NCBI GenBank assembly: GCA_963070105.1
Contig: OY718805.1
Coordinates: forward strand, 186,001 to 250,000
From: Litomosoides sigmodontis
Taxonomy: Eukaryota > Nematoda > Chromadorea > Rhabditida > Onchocercidae
Direction of reading: 5' to 3'
Length of the DNA stretch: 64,000 nucleotides
Part shown: in pieces, positions 11,222 through 24,300 of the stretch
How the letters are laid out: every line of letters starts with the position of its first letter
Position numbering within the stretch: position 1 is the first letter of the stretch
Translations under genes and position numbers: made by a program
Notes under the pieces: model-generated
Seen by the model: the letters and a program-made list of their open reading frames with translations, nothing else
Told to the model about the DNA's origin: nothing
Database searches by the model: none

Positions 11222-12969
11222 TGAAGCCAGCGGCGAATGCCTATGTAAGCAAGTCAAAGCTAACTTTCCTTTCGCTTCACCACTGAATCAATTGAAACGT
11301 AAAATCAATCAAAAGATACACTGCACCGTTAAACATAAAAAGGGAATGGATCACATTTGATACAGTGAAATATAAGGGCACTTGAAGTTGTGATGGGGCG
11401 ACCAGACTTTGAAGAGAAGAGAACTGCTTAACGCAGTACTTTTGCAGTTAATAAAGTAATAAAATGAGTAAATTGTAGCAAGAAACCCCCATTCGTGAAT
11501 GGCTTCTGAAAGGGACTTTGCAGGTGAGGATGGATTTGGCACCCACCAAAAACCAGTGCAGTGCGTACCAGTGAAGGCCACTAAATGTAGACAGAACATA
11601 AATCGCATAGTATCCCTGCAATCTTCTTCACCGACTTCACTTCGCAAAAGTGCACGAAATAACCACCACTTTTATGGAACAAAAGATGAGGCATTTTGCA
11701 CTCCGACACGTCTTGTTTTTGCGTATTTTCCCACGCTGCTTGCTTGCAATCAAGCATCTACGACAGCTAAAAGGCTTCTCAAAAGAGCCTAGTACAGAAA
11801 ACGTGGAAGTATGGGCAGCATGGATTTTGCAAAGGATCAAGGATCAAAGGAATGTGACTTTTGCGATTGCCAGAGAGCACCACATAAAGTGATCGATGAG
11901 AAAATATGTCGGGAAGTTGCGCAATACAATCTGCCAAGGAAGGAGCCTCCTCCTGCCTCATTCTTGGGACAAGCTGGGACACATACCTCAGATATCTTGT
12001 TCGCTGACACGAAGATTTCAATGATCAATTTAGAAATATTACGGATCGAACGAACTGCAACACATCACGCTCTAAATTTATTAACCTTTCCTCTTGGCTG
12101 TCACTTCACTTTTTTGAAATTCGAACGAAAAATGTTTTGGACGAAGAGGATAGCTCGCATCAGAAACTATTCAAAAGTGTACAGAATATTTTGCCCGCAA
12201 AAATTGCTTGAAAGGAATCTTGGATTAGCTTTCTGATATTGCTGAAGACACACAACAAAAAGCACCTTCGAAGGGTGAGGGTGAGAAAAATAGAAACTCG
12301 TACTGGATGAAAGGACTCGTACGGTAATGTAATGCACGACAACTTAGGTTTGCTGGAGAGGAAAACTAAATAGCTAGCAAGGACAGGACAAACTTTCCAC
12401 GGGCAAAAGAATTAAACAAGCCAAGGGAAATCCACCAATTGAGACCTAACTGTTTCATTAAGACTCAGAAAAATGGCAGAGCTGCTTGAGCTCTTCTTTG
12501 GTAATTTCCGGGGGTTTTGGGGTGTGCTGGTTGTTGTGGTCGGGGAAGAGGTGGGAGGTTGAGGATGTGGCATTTCCAATGAGATGGGAAAACAACATAA
12601 TCCGTTCATAAGCGTATGACGCGTAAGGCCACTGTTCCGATGATGTCAGACCGGTGAGAGTTGTGCTAGGGTTATGCCGCCTGTCCATCTCTGTCGCTGG
12701 CTAGTTCTTCTTCACTCGTCTTTAGAGTGCATAAATGCACTCTCAAAACTGAATACGTTTTCTTCATAGAAACTTAAGTCATAACTTAAATGCTTAAATG
12801 CTGCCCAATTTGTGATTGTATTTGTACTGCTTACTAGGTCTACTGGAACTCCCGGAGGAAATAACACCTGGTCTAAGAAAATCAGGTATTATCAGGATAT
12901 CACTGAAAGCAGCCTTCTTGATGTGACATTTATTTGGTGGAAGAGGGGTTGGTGCATTTCAGGTTGGAA
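11222..12969. other. Intergenic between SCLY and NDUFA7
   Basis: Divergent spacer. A 141-codon plus-strand frame (11811-12236) and a 76-codon minus-strand frame (12688-12458) are open, but neither shows a recognised domain or convincing splice context. Probably mostly noncoding, with both promoters. Confidence 0.4.
11811..12236 (+). CDS. Unassigned open frame, doubtful
   Basis: A 141-codon uninterrupted frame. The first 65 residues are mixed polar with several cysteines and a proline stretch (RKEPPPASFLGQ). The second half looks like random translation. No family was recognised, and the opposite strand is also open for much of it. Listed only because it is the longest intronless frame in the spacer. 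Confidence 0.15.
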   Translation: MGSMDFAKDQGSKECDFCDCQRAPHKVIDEKICREVAQYNLPRKEPPPASFLGQAGTHTSDILFADTKISMINLEILRIERTATHHALNLLTFPLGCHFTFLKFERKMFWTKRIARIRNYSKVYRIFCPQKLLERNLGLAF

Positions 12970-13973
12970 ATGGCTGGTAAATTACCAAAAATTGCGCCAA
13001 AAACAGTGATTAATCGGACGCAAACGCCAGTGATGGTGTGGTTACGAGATAAGCTGAATGCAATATATCGAGATCGGACTACGCCACCACCCGGATTACC
13101 AACATCCGATGGTGAGGTCAGTCAACTCCTTGCTTATTTCAAAGATTTGTAGCCGTCGAATAATTATTATTCTTCCTTGTCATTACAACACAGCAAGAAG
13201 TGAATCAAAGGCGAATGAAAGGAAAGTTTCATATGACAGAATTGCTGTACTTCATGCAAGTCATAGCTGTTTGGGTGTATCATCAGGAGATTAGTAGGGG
13301 GATACTAAATAATTATACTGTATCACCTTTATTTGACATTACTGCAAAAAATCATTGTTACCTTCTTACGTCGAACTTCCTATTGCAGAGTCAATTTTAT
13401 GAAATGAATCGTTTCCCGAATACACAGGCAGCACGAAGTCGTCCTTCTGTATCATTGCCTGATGGTGTACATCACAGATCATTTGATAATTATTATTTAG
13501 ACAGAGATGCTCGACGAAGTGTTCAACCTCCAAAATGCATATACACCGCGGATTCACATGGTCCTGTTTTTAAAAGCCTTAGTGGAGAAATAATAAGGTA
13601 ACTAGCTTGCTTAAAACGTCTATCAAAAGCTTTTCCATAGATTATTGATTTTAAAGAATTTCCCCCTCTGGTAACAAACACATTGTTATATTGGAGCCAT
13701 AGGAGATGTGCGGATGGATGCGTTCTTAATTCATGGATCCCATGACCAGATATGCATGTAATCTGTTTTTATAAATAACTTTTCTTATGTTTTAGCAGTG
13801 AAGCAGCTACAAAAGTAGAAGCAGGTTCGCGAAAAAACTTTGGTTTGGAGTTACCAACTCCGGGTTTCGGATACGCATGGCATCGGAACAAAGAGGAGGA
13901 ATTACCCACACAGAAGTACTCGAAAGATTTGGCGACACTGGAAAAGTACGACAAATTTGCATATAGTGATTAA
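12970..13973 (+). CDS. NDUFA7: NADH:ubiquinone oxidoreductase subunit A7 (complex I B14.5a)
   Basis: Accessory subunit of mitochondrial complex I. Four exons: 12970-13116, 13194-13259, 13389-13597, and 13799-13973 (13796 is an alternative start for the last). Phases close to give 198 or 199 aa, longer than the mammalian protein of about 113 aa. The family core is visible in exon 3: LPDGVHHRSFDNYYLDRDARR followed by VQPP, the counterpart of the LP.G..H..S.NYY..RD.RR..PP signature. Exon 4 holds the LPTPGFGYAWHRNK segment expected near the C-terminus. The ATG lies 7 bases behind a GCATTTCAG acceptor with no obvious upstream coding exon, so trans-splicing is likely. Confidence 0.88.
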
Positions 13974-15401
13974 TTGAAATTAATTGAATTGAAGTATATC
14001 TGCTGTAAATTTAGGCATATCCGCTCCTGTGATTAATTTTTTCATCAGTAAAAAATTCATCTCTATTAATGGTCCGACATTTTAAAATTACTGATCAAAT
14101 GTGAACCCGAAAGAATGGATTTTTCAACAGAGTCTTAAAAATGTATATGGTCAACTTTTCAAGTATTCGGTGATTTGTTTACATTTACGTGTTAGATCAG
14201 TCTGTTGTAGAACATCAGTCTGTTGTGTTAACTGTTCGTGTATGATTATTGTCGTTTACGAAACTTCACTCGAGCGATAAATTTGTCTGGAAATATTCAA
14301 TTTCGTAATTTCATTGCGAGGGGACTATAACTTTTATCAACACTTCTCTTCCTTTAGTCTCTTCCGTTTGGGAAAAAACGTGCAGCGAACTCAGGAAGAT
14401 GCGGGATGTGAATAGATGGCTTGAAAATTTTTTCTTGCATTCTAGAAAAGACGAGAGAGGGAGAGAGTGGTATTCCAGAGCATACCCGTAGGCGTATACT
14501 CTGCCATATGATAGCATCAGTGTGGATACGAGAGTTCTAACAGGTTACCAGTTGGTGTTTGCTTCCTTCCCAATGGATGCACAAAGAAAAGTTGAAAGAT
14601 CGAAGAAGGAGAAGAAATCGTAATTTTGAAGCAAAATAGTTTCCTATGAGCGTGACGTCAGTGGTGATGATGAAGATACCAGTTGTGGCATGAGCCGGCG
14701 ATTTCTCAACTTTCACCCACAATTTTTGCATCTTCGCCTCATTTACGGTCTCTCTCTCTTCGGCATCAAATTTCTACTTTCACATGCCTTACGAGAGAGA
14801 AGTGCTGTTCAGGATTTCACGTCTTGCATTTGCTTTCCCTCTTTCCATGTCCTACGGGTCGAATTTTATCACCAAAACATCCTTACGATTTGCATGTTTA
14901 GCTCGCTTTGGTGAAAAGCTTTTTTTGCATCACTGCATTCCGATTAAACTGTGCATAGGTGGACAGCTTAGAGTACTGATGACTTTGAAAGAAATTATGA
15001 CGACTTACTCACTTAAACATTGATAGGTAGAAGTTTCAAGCGATAGGTAATGTAAATGGTGGGTGGGTCGGCATTTAGTTATTCGGGTAAGTGCATATTA
15101 TCCACTATGACCGTGTACGAAGCCTTACAGCGACTGTCAATATACTCAATGTGGAGAGCTGACCGGTACCTGTGAGTTTTTTATAGCATACCTGAGTTTT
15201 TGAATTCGAAATCAATATGATGATTGAAGGATGATGGCACGTAGGATGAAGCGTTTCTTTTTTTATTTAAGCTGATATTGGGTTTTTGCAAACAATTCAA
15301 TTGATCCTTTTTGCTGTTATCCTTGCTAGAAAATCACTTTGATGTGAGAACTAGTCAGAAATAATCCGGAAAAATCCGGTGTAAGTTTTCATAGAATTTA
15401 A

Positions 15402-15433
15402 GGGGGGGGGGGGGAGGGAGGGGGCAGGAGGAG
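15402..15433. repeat. G-rich tract
   Basis: Twelve or more consecutive Gs followed by GGGA/GGGGG blocks. It meets the simple four-G-block pattern for a G-quadruplex on the plus strand. Confidence 0.9.
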
Positions 15434-16871
15434 GTTGTAAAAATAAAACTCGTGCAATGTTGTTTGGAGAATTTACTCTTGCTAAGAAATACCAGAACAG
15501 GAATGAAGTTAATTTAACGACTGCATGGATCAGGTACTACTATTTTGCATCCCTGTCATATTGGTCAATTTTCTGTAACAAAAATGAACCGGATTTAGTG
15601 ATATTGTTTAACTGGACAAGGTAGAGAGTCATAGAGAAAATAATGGGAGGAAGAAGTGAAGGAGGCCGTAGCCGAATATACGATACAAACGACGTCTTCC
15701 CTTCGGGATATTGCCTAAATCAGGTTTTTCATGTCGTCCAACATTTCTCTTTCTTTTCCACCTATCTCTCCTGTCCTCTCTCTCTCTCTCCTTTGCTACA
15801 TGCCTAATATCGTTACTACAATTAGTAAGTGATTTTTAAATTTTCTCGAGGGCATTAAAAGACGTATTTTGTGTTGCAGTCGTCGACAACGGTCTTTTTA
15901 ATGCCTGGGTTGAAATCGAGTTTTCAGTTATTATTCTGATGTAACTGATCAAGGGTGGACAGAGAATACAAAGCAAGGATATCATTCCGGATGTGCTATC
16001 CGACACGATCCCTCATATCAGTCACATCACACCACCACCTCCTAACATATCTCGTTGTCCAGCCGCGGTCACTGATAAATGAATGATGACTTGCTTGATT
16101 GTGATTATCGGCTTATTGAAGCAGTGCCTTGTTTATTCCGAGTTCACTCCCACGAACTATCATCATGTGTCGTTGCGCTGCACACGCTCTAATACACCAC
16201 TCTACCCGCCTCACTCAGTCCAAAGGTTTTCACTGAGAATGAAGTGGCCAACAAACTCTTTAGCTATAGCTCCAGCTCCAGCTCAAATTCCTTCCAAGGC
16301 AACTGCTCCTTCCTCTTTTCCGATCAAGTGTGCCTACGGAGAAGCACGATCGAACTGATCTCCGCCAACAACAACAGTAGTATGATTTTGAATGAAACTT
16401 TTGAATAGTGGTCGGTGGACGATGTCCAAAGTGACTCCATGAGATTACGACGTGGTTCATTGTCCCCCCCCCCCCTTTTCCCATCTACCTCCCCACGACA
16501 CTACAGCGATCTCTCTTCACTACATGCTTTCTTTTATCCTCGTCAAACATCTACCGGTTGATGTTGTTGCTGCGATGGTTGATGATGGCGACGACGTCCG
16601 GTGATCAGATCAACATTTCTCATTGTTTCTTAATCTCCATAATGACTATTGATTTTTCGACATATTCTTAAGTCGTTTCCGAGCGATAATAATTTCGGAA
16701 GTTTTTTGTCATTCAACAGAGAAGTCAATTGATGTGGTTGTGTGTGTGTGTGTGTGTGACACAATTGGTTGACTAAAATCTGGTTGATAGCAAGAGTAAC
16801 ACACTTTTAATTTCTCATCACCACTAGTTTCTAATATTTACTTTGGCTGTATTATTTATTATCAGTCACTA

Positions 16872-16921
16872 TTGTTGTTGTTGTTGTTGTTGTTGTTGCT
16901 GTTGCTGTTGCTGTTGCTGTT
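16872..16921. repeat. (TTG)n/(CTG)n trinucleotide repeat
   Basis: About nine TTG units followed by alternating TTG/CTG units. Not inside a recognised exon. Confidence 0.95.
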
Positions 16922-17575
16922 TGAACTGTTGAACTTTCCCCACTTCTATCAGTCTTTCACAACCGTCAAGCCTACAGGGTTGGACGTTGAAGAAGCGCAA
17001 GTGACAAGATGTCGTCTAACGGATAGGCCTCAGAAATGAGCAGTGAAAGGGGAAGAGACAGAAGACCTGGATCTTCCCTACTTGGCTCTGCAACGTGTGG
17101 GACGTGAGATAGTTCACGTTGAGTGGAATGTCAATTTCCCATTGTCTATTTCGACCGAAGATCTCTTTTTCGCTCAGGCTTTTAGAATAGCGGAAAAGTG
17201 TTTATTGTAAGATAGACGTAGAGAAACCACAATAGCTGTTTTTTTCACAACTCCGCTTCGGTCACTCCCTTCTCCTTTTAATTTCTCTTCTGAAACGCTT
17301 CCTTCTCTGTATCGGAATCCGTGTTGCAAGAAGGCACGATATGTCATCATCAACCGCCATCCAAATGCGTCGTCCAACAGCACAACACACTTCTCGCAGT
17401 AAATTCACGTTATGGCTTAGGCTTCCAGGAAGATGATGATCGGATCGACCCTTTCGCAGCACCTCTCTCTCTCTCTCTCTCCCTCATGTCATCCATATAT
17501 CCGATTTCATCGCAGGCTGCATTCGTAACCACCAATCATCATGCAGTGTTGAATTTTCTAACCTAGCCTTTGCAG

Positions 17576-19363
17576 ATGTTGAGGTGTCTCCTCACCAATT
17601 TCATATTAGCAATGCTGTACGTTAAAGTGTTAACCCAGTCAGCATTATCACGTGCTTGGGAGGAAACTTTCCCCGGGCATGTGCCATTTTGGGAGAAGTA
17701 CACTACAGGGCCACATGGAGTTGTCATTCGTGGCTGGCAGTTCAGTCGATGTGCAAGCGAACAGGTTACGTCTTCCTGAATGTTTCTTTTACTGATAACC
17801 TAGCGCACGAAGCTGTTGCGAATACCACGTCGTGAGTTTTGCGGGAACAGTTTCAGGGCTCGCTGCATCATTATGACTAGCACAGATTTGTTTCGAGCAT
17901 ACGTGCCCGTGCGGTAAGGCTAGAGAAGAGTGTATTGGGTCAACTTTGACAAATAATTCTTAAGCCTTAGAAATCGCTCTTTTGTATTTATTCATTTACT
18001 GGGAAGAAGATAGTAGCAGTGAGCATAAACTTTCAGTGGACGAACTACGTAGTGAATGTTTCAAACATTGTCGTATGGCCGGATTATCCACGTTTCCCGG
18101 GGCCGATATTTTTCAACGTTACGATGGATGTGAGCGAGGAATTACCTCAAGACAAGATCGAAATGGATGTCGAGGTATCGCTCGTTGATTGTGTGACGCA
18201 AGTCGTGGGTTATTGCTTGCTCAATTTTACTGACCGGTGGAAGAAGCGATGCATGCTCACTTTCGTCCTGTGCATCGTCTTTCATTGATATCCATCAACG
18301 TGTCTGATCTCTCTGAAATATTGATTGATTGGGAGATAGCAATAAATGTACTTTCTTAAAAATCTGTTGAGGTAAGGCATGCAGTAACGAATAAACAAGG
18401 ATCAAAGGGCTGGCAGGTGATTCCATGTCAAGGTTGGAACATCATCGATGGTTGTGATGGAGTTGGTTCCTGGTATGTTTGTCGATCTGGTTGTTTCATA
18501 TCAAATCGATAGGTTAGGAGTTAGTAATGCAATCGATTTCAGAGACATATGAATTCGTTGAACTAGGAGGTGTCCCTCCTTGTAATTGCATCCGCAACCC
18601 ATTCAGATGCTAAAATGAATAACAAAATTGTAATTTGCAGCCGTTATTGCGATATGCTGGACAAATGTAGTGAGACGGTGAAAGCGGCGGACAAGTACGT
18701 AACTGACCGAAAGGCTCATGAATTTATTCGACAAAACAAGTTGTGTCCTCCGCCGAAAGGACATTGGACAATGACATTTAGCAAAGTGTTCACAACGGAA
18801 GACTTACCCAAAAGCTTCTTCGGGCCATTGCAATCGGTGCCAGTTTGAAATATGCATAAAGATATCTCATCTTCGATATGACAAATGTCAATATCTAACG
18901 TAAATGCTAGACGAATCCAATCACATTACATTCAAAGTTCATTTGGATATTTTATAACTAATAAGTCTGTGATGACCACTGATTAAAGAAAAAACGTTGT
19001 TTAGAACGAGTACTGGTTAACCTTTTCATTTTCGGACGGCAAAGACAAGAAGCTTGGATGTGCACGTCTGTGGATTGACGTATGCAAGTATCACTTACAA
19101 GTGAGTAATAGTGCTTAAATAATCGCTGCTAGCATACGGAAACACGTCTCATTATTTATAACATCCGCTTTTTATATTAACGCATAAATTATCGGCCGAA
19201 AGACGAGTAAATGCCATCTTGTTGCAAACTCACAACAAAACGCAAACTTTTTTTCCAGGATAAGCAACAGAAGTGCTTAAGAGATCCAAATGCATTCAAG
19301 AATTTTATTAACGAGATCAGCAGTCAAGTAGCCCAGATCAGACAACGGACCGGTTCATCCTGA
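17576..19363 (+). CDS. Secreted GM2-activator-like lipid-binding protein
   Basis: Six exons: 17576-17764, 18037-18174, 18372-18472, 18641-18836, 19011-19100, 19259-19363. They sum to 819 nt, in phase, giving 272 aa. A hydrophobic N-terminus (MLRCLLTNFILAMLYVKVLT) looks like a signal peptide. The body matches the GM2 activator layout: WxxC start (GWQFSRCASE), beta-strand region VVWPDYPRFPGPIFFNVTMD, a KGWQVIPCQG block, GVGSCRYCDML, CPPPKGHW, and the late FSDGKDKKLGCARLWIDVC strand. GM2 activator proteins extract lipids for lysosomal hydrolases; lipid binding by this one is inferred from fold. It is longer than human GM2A because of an N-terminal extension and a basic C-terminal tail. The ATG directly follows a TTTGCAG acceptor. 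Confidence 0.8.
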
Positions 19364-21390
19364 AAATCATACGGGAAACATGAAATGTCTTTTTATGGCC
19401 AACTGACGAACCGCTATACCATGTTATTGGCGCAAATGTGCAATTCACCCGGGTGCATTCGCTGAGTGTGTGCGTACGTGCGTGCTTGTATGCGCGCGTG
19501 TGTGTGTGTGTGTGCGTGTGTGTGTGTATGTGTGTTGTACTCCCTTTGCCAATAAATTTCGTGAACAACGTGAATTTCCGACTGTACATCTGTCGAGTGT
19601 TAATAAAAAACTCGGTGAAAAACTGTGAATTCTGACAATACCAAGTCACATCATAAACTACAGCAGATATCGATCTGTCGGTGGATTTGAAGTTTCTGCA
19701 AGGATATATGGGAAATATTAGTAGTGCGTTTTTAAACTTCGCAGCTATTGTAATGATTATTGGTGTGAAAATTAGTGAGAAACGATAGGATGACGACAAA
19801 CTACTTGTTCGTCCACTCATTAATTACTTTGTCAACAAAACAAATAATCACACTTTCCACCGTAATTTCACTTTAACGGAAATGGGAATTCTTGGCAACA
19901 CGTTTGGCAATGAGAGAATTGCCAAAGAGAAGTTTGCGAAACTCTCAAAAACTCCTTCCTGTGCTTCTCTGGTTGCGATAGTGAAAAGAAAAAGCTATCG
20001 GGATAACTAGAAAATGATGGTTAGCTGGCGAAAGGTGTAATCAGCGTAGCAGTAGGGGATTCAGGCCTTCCTGCCGACCACCAATACCACCGTGTAAGCG
20101 TTATGGCCATGAACTTACCAAACACACTTGCCTCACGTATGCGCTAATTCTCTGCAATAGACGCATGTCACTTAGGCAATGTCGTTTTTTTGCTCTTTTT
20201 TCGCACACCGCACCGCCAAATGAGTGTGTTGGAATTGCTTTCTACTTATCTTAATTTTAGGCTTTAAACGTGTTAGATTACATTAGTGCAAAATAATCGC
20301 TTGGAAGCAACAACGTTCTCTTTTCATCGTTTATATTTCTTTCTCAGTAGGAATCAATCACCGAAACTGACTCCTCGAGGTCAAATAATTGCTATCAGTC
20401 GATCATTATCAATTTTCATCGATCGGTCACCGACTTCAATAGCCTTTGCAATATTTTTCGACTAGCACAGAATGTGTGTCTGCAATCTAGGACTAAACGC
20501 ATGCTGCGTTGTCTCTTCCACTTCACCAGCAAATTGAAGCCATAAAACAATGATACTAGAATTTGCCTCTTCCCTCACATCTTTCTTCATCTAGTAATCA
20601 ATAAATAATTCGGAACGATATTTGTCCCAGTATGAAGCATCTAATAATATGCAATTATTTTTTGCTATCACTCTGAACAGACAGACTTTAATCAATCTAG
20701 ATACTAATTCTACACGTTTGTATTAGATGTTAGTATTCTCCAACGTTACAACGAATAAGCACATCCAAGTGCATTATCTACCACAACGATTATAAGTGTA
20801 ACAGTTTGATCCTAAATTAACAAATTACTATTATTAAAATACAAAACATTTTAAAAGTGACAATCGATGACTCGTTCCTTATTTATTCAGTCTATAACAG
20901 GGATATTAACAGGTATACGGTGAGTGAAAATGACAAGTTGCATGTAAAAAGCAATGAGCAATGATGTGATATGCATAGTTGCATTTTACAATGATTAAAT
21001 TATAAAACAATAAAAGTCAACAATGCAAAAATGGAAATACTTTTGTGCTAATCTAATACTTACCCACAACAGTATTAATATCCCAGGAAGAAAAATTAAT
21101 TATAGTATTCAAAATTGAACACAATGTCAGTTCGAAATCAATGAGAGAACTAGGACGAAAAAAAATGAAAAGACAAGGAAATAACAGCGCTATCACATCA
21201 CTGAATGATATCCACCCGCATTAGAAAATCGAACAAATCTAAAATTCATCCACAATTGCAGCAACAATTTGGAAGCCAGCTAACGATTAACAAGCTAAGC
21301 CAAACAATCAAAGATAATAGTTGATTCCGGATCATCATTATCTACTAGAACCACTAGACAATAAATAGATGACCTAAATTAATAGGAATT
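19364..21390. other. Convergent intergenic region
   Basis: Spacer between the 3' ends of the GM2A-like gene and MTHFR. It contains a GT/GC microsatellite (about 19465-19534). From 20200 on it is very AT-rich. The last MTHFR exons would be expected in 20.0-21.4 kb, but I could not identify them. Confidence 0.5.
19465..19534. repeat. (GT)n microsatellite with CG interruptions
   Basis: GTGTGCGTACGTGCGTG-type start passing into pure GT. The open frames across it on both strands are artefacts. Confidence 0.95.
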
Positions 21391-24300
21391 TTAAACGAAT
21401 GAACTGTAAATTTGGGGAAAGAAAATGTTATTCTTCAAATAACAAGTAAATGTACCATTTCGGCCAAGCGCCAAAAGCCAAATACGAAATAAAGGCGGAT
21501 CAACCACCGTTCGCTGCCCAATTTCTGAACCGGGAAATACACTCCAAGTAACAGCAACCGGCACGGCACTTTCAGTATTCATCCAGTCAATTGTTACCTG
21601 CAAAAACTGCCGATAAATTTTTGACTTTCAGAAGCATTTCATTCTCTCGCTGACATGAGTTTAAAGAAAGGGAAAGCTTACATCATGATTGATAATATGA
21701 CAGTTAAGACGCGAATAAGACGACAAAAGATTGCACAAAAATTCAGCATTTGCTTGCGATGTGAAAAATTTGAGATAAGCCTGAAATATAGCACAAAACT
21801 GGGAAAGAATCAAATAGATAGAAAAAAATTAAGGAAAAGATCAAATAAAACATCAAAAAAAAACGCAATTTGATTTCAGCTGACTTCAGCAACTTATTCA
21901 CTCAAAAAATTTCGGTAGCTGAACCATGATTCGTAAAAATAAACAAGGGAACAATCTTCTGATAACAATAGTCATCCGGTTTTCTCCAGCCAACAAGCGG
22001 ATCCGTACTAAAAGCAAAAAAGACGAAAAAAACAAGCGAGACGTTCACCATACATTCGAAGTTCATCTTTAGTTGACTGTCGTTCCAAATAGAACAAATA
22101 GTAATCTTTGAGATCTGGAGAACTACTGTTACCCCAACGACCATTCGGGAATTCATCCTATTCCTATCAACAAGGTCCACTAATCTCAAATAAACATAGG
22201 CGAAACAAAAAGTAAATAGATATAAATAAAACTGAATTAAGCGCTTGCAAATAAAAGTACAAGAAAAGAATGATCAAGCAATGTAATTCATTACTTTTAC
22301 AACATGATAAAGCATAAAATCAGAAGTCTTGGAAGAAAAAGATAAATCAAAAGATGGTTTTGCACTCAATCAAAACTACTGGACTGAGGAAAAGTACGAA
22401 ACAACGCAAATGTTGCAAAAAAACTAAATGCTGCAATTGCAGAAGAAAAGGACAGCATTAAAAGTAGCAAAAAAAATACGTTGCATTTCAAGAACAACAC
22501 TAACTACATGGATAAGATACTTAAAATTTGGAAAAGAAAGTAAATCGTTTATTCGTCAAGTTACAGTCAGTTTTCAAACAAATTCAAGAATTCAGTGTAA
22601 TACCGAATAGCATTAAAAAAAACTTACGCAGGTTCTAAAAACATATGATTCCGGTCGCACTGAGCAAACAATGGATCGCATATCTTCCTTGCAACGTATA
22701 GCGTAAATGTCGCCGAAGGTACGCCAAGGCAACGCACGCACTGGCGAAAGCGGCCAAAGTCCCAGCTGTTGTAAAATCCTCCTTAAAAAGTTACACATCC
22801 GCACAAAACAAGAATTTTGGCTATTGCACTGTCATGAAAAAGAGACAGAATGGAAAAAGAATAAACATTTGTACCATTTTGTTTACAAAAAGATGAATTC
22901 GGAGCTGAGAAACGTGGAAAGTGGATGTTATAATGTTTGTGATTTTAGGAATGAATAGAAGAAATAAGTCTGTACTATATTTCGATGTATAAATCGTAAA
23001 TAATAGTTATCTTCACAGGATAATGGTGGCAAAATTCCAAAATATAAAATAAATAACCTTGAAGAAACTTCTTGATTTAATGTAAAGAGATGTACAGATG
23101 TTGTACTACCATTGGTAAAAAGTGTCCGACATAATTCGACAGCAAGCCAGACGCCAAAATTACGTACCGCATCATCATTATTTTTGATCGATTCTAAACT
23201 AACAAGGACAGAGTCAGGTATCATCAACTGTGATAGTTCTGCGACACGACGAATACTTTCATAACTCTGCAAATGCAAATTAAAGTCGTTTATTTTCCGC
23301 CTTCCTTGAATACAAATAGTTTATTGTTTTAAACTCAAAATATTCACCCAACAAGAAAAAAAAATAGGACTGCCAGTGGAAACCTGGATTGGCAAAATTC
23401 CTGGGATGATTGGTACAGCAATACCAATTTCACGACAATCACGAAGAAAGTTTTTGAAAATTTTTCCATCAAAAATTATCTGAGAAATAATGAAATCCGC
23501 CCCAGCGTCTACTTTTGCTTTCAAATATAAAAGATCAGCGCGATAACTCGGGGCTTCAGGATGTCCTGCTGGATGGCCTAAAATTTCCACTTCTATTCCA
23601 GTGAACAAGAATAAAACCAATAGATAATTCTATTGCTAGTCTTCAAAGAAAATTTCCACAACCATTTCTTTAATAGTAACAGTAACAGTAACAAATGCCT
23701 TATCTCCCTATCTGTCTGTTACTGCTGTTGTTACTGTTACGAAATATACGTAAGAAATATATATCAAGATATACCGGAGCAAACAATCGTAAAATAATCG
23801 TTATATTTCTCTTTTATCCATCGGATGAGGTCTAAAGCCCGATACTTACATACTGTTGGGTTTTCGCCCTGCAATTTCGTAACAATTTTACATGTATGCC
23901 GTCTCATATATTAAAAATGGAAATAATACTGCAATACAATCGCATGCAAAATTGTGAAAAATGTTAGGAAATTTTATCTGCTAAAGTGTTGCAATCATAT
24001 GCAGCACTAACTATTAAAAAGTAAAAAATCGCAGAATTTCACCTAGAAAAGCACTTAAACCTCACCTCCAGCCGACTAACACCGATATACGTTAGGGAAT
24101 GCGAAACAATATGTTAATTACGACACAACATATGCTATTTTGCGCTCACAGGAAGTAGCATATTTTAGCAGCTGTTAAAAAAGCGAAGCCTTTAAGCATG
24201 AAGCATAAAAACAATATCAATAATAGAGGTGTAACTTATACAGGAGATATTCAGAAACCCAAAGCTTTGTGCAAAGAACAGAAGTTCTTTTAGATTCATA

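Larger units (their letters stand above)
13974..17575. other. Long intergenic region with simple repeats
   Basis: About 3.6 kb with no convincing exon on either strand. It holds a G-rich run (15402-15433), a CT run (about 15777-15791), a 12-base C run (16464-16475), a GT run (about 16739-16758), a TTG/CTG repeat (16872-16921) and a CT run (17463-17483). Confidence 0.6.

Noticed and set aside
12412..12688. Minus-strand frame with PKPPEITKEELKQLCHFS, reminiscent of the start of GatC
   Set aside because: No continuation of the GatC pattern was found downstream, the donor is unclear, and the other frames here are equally open.
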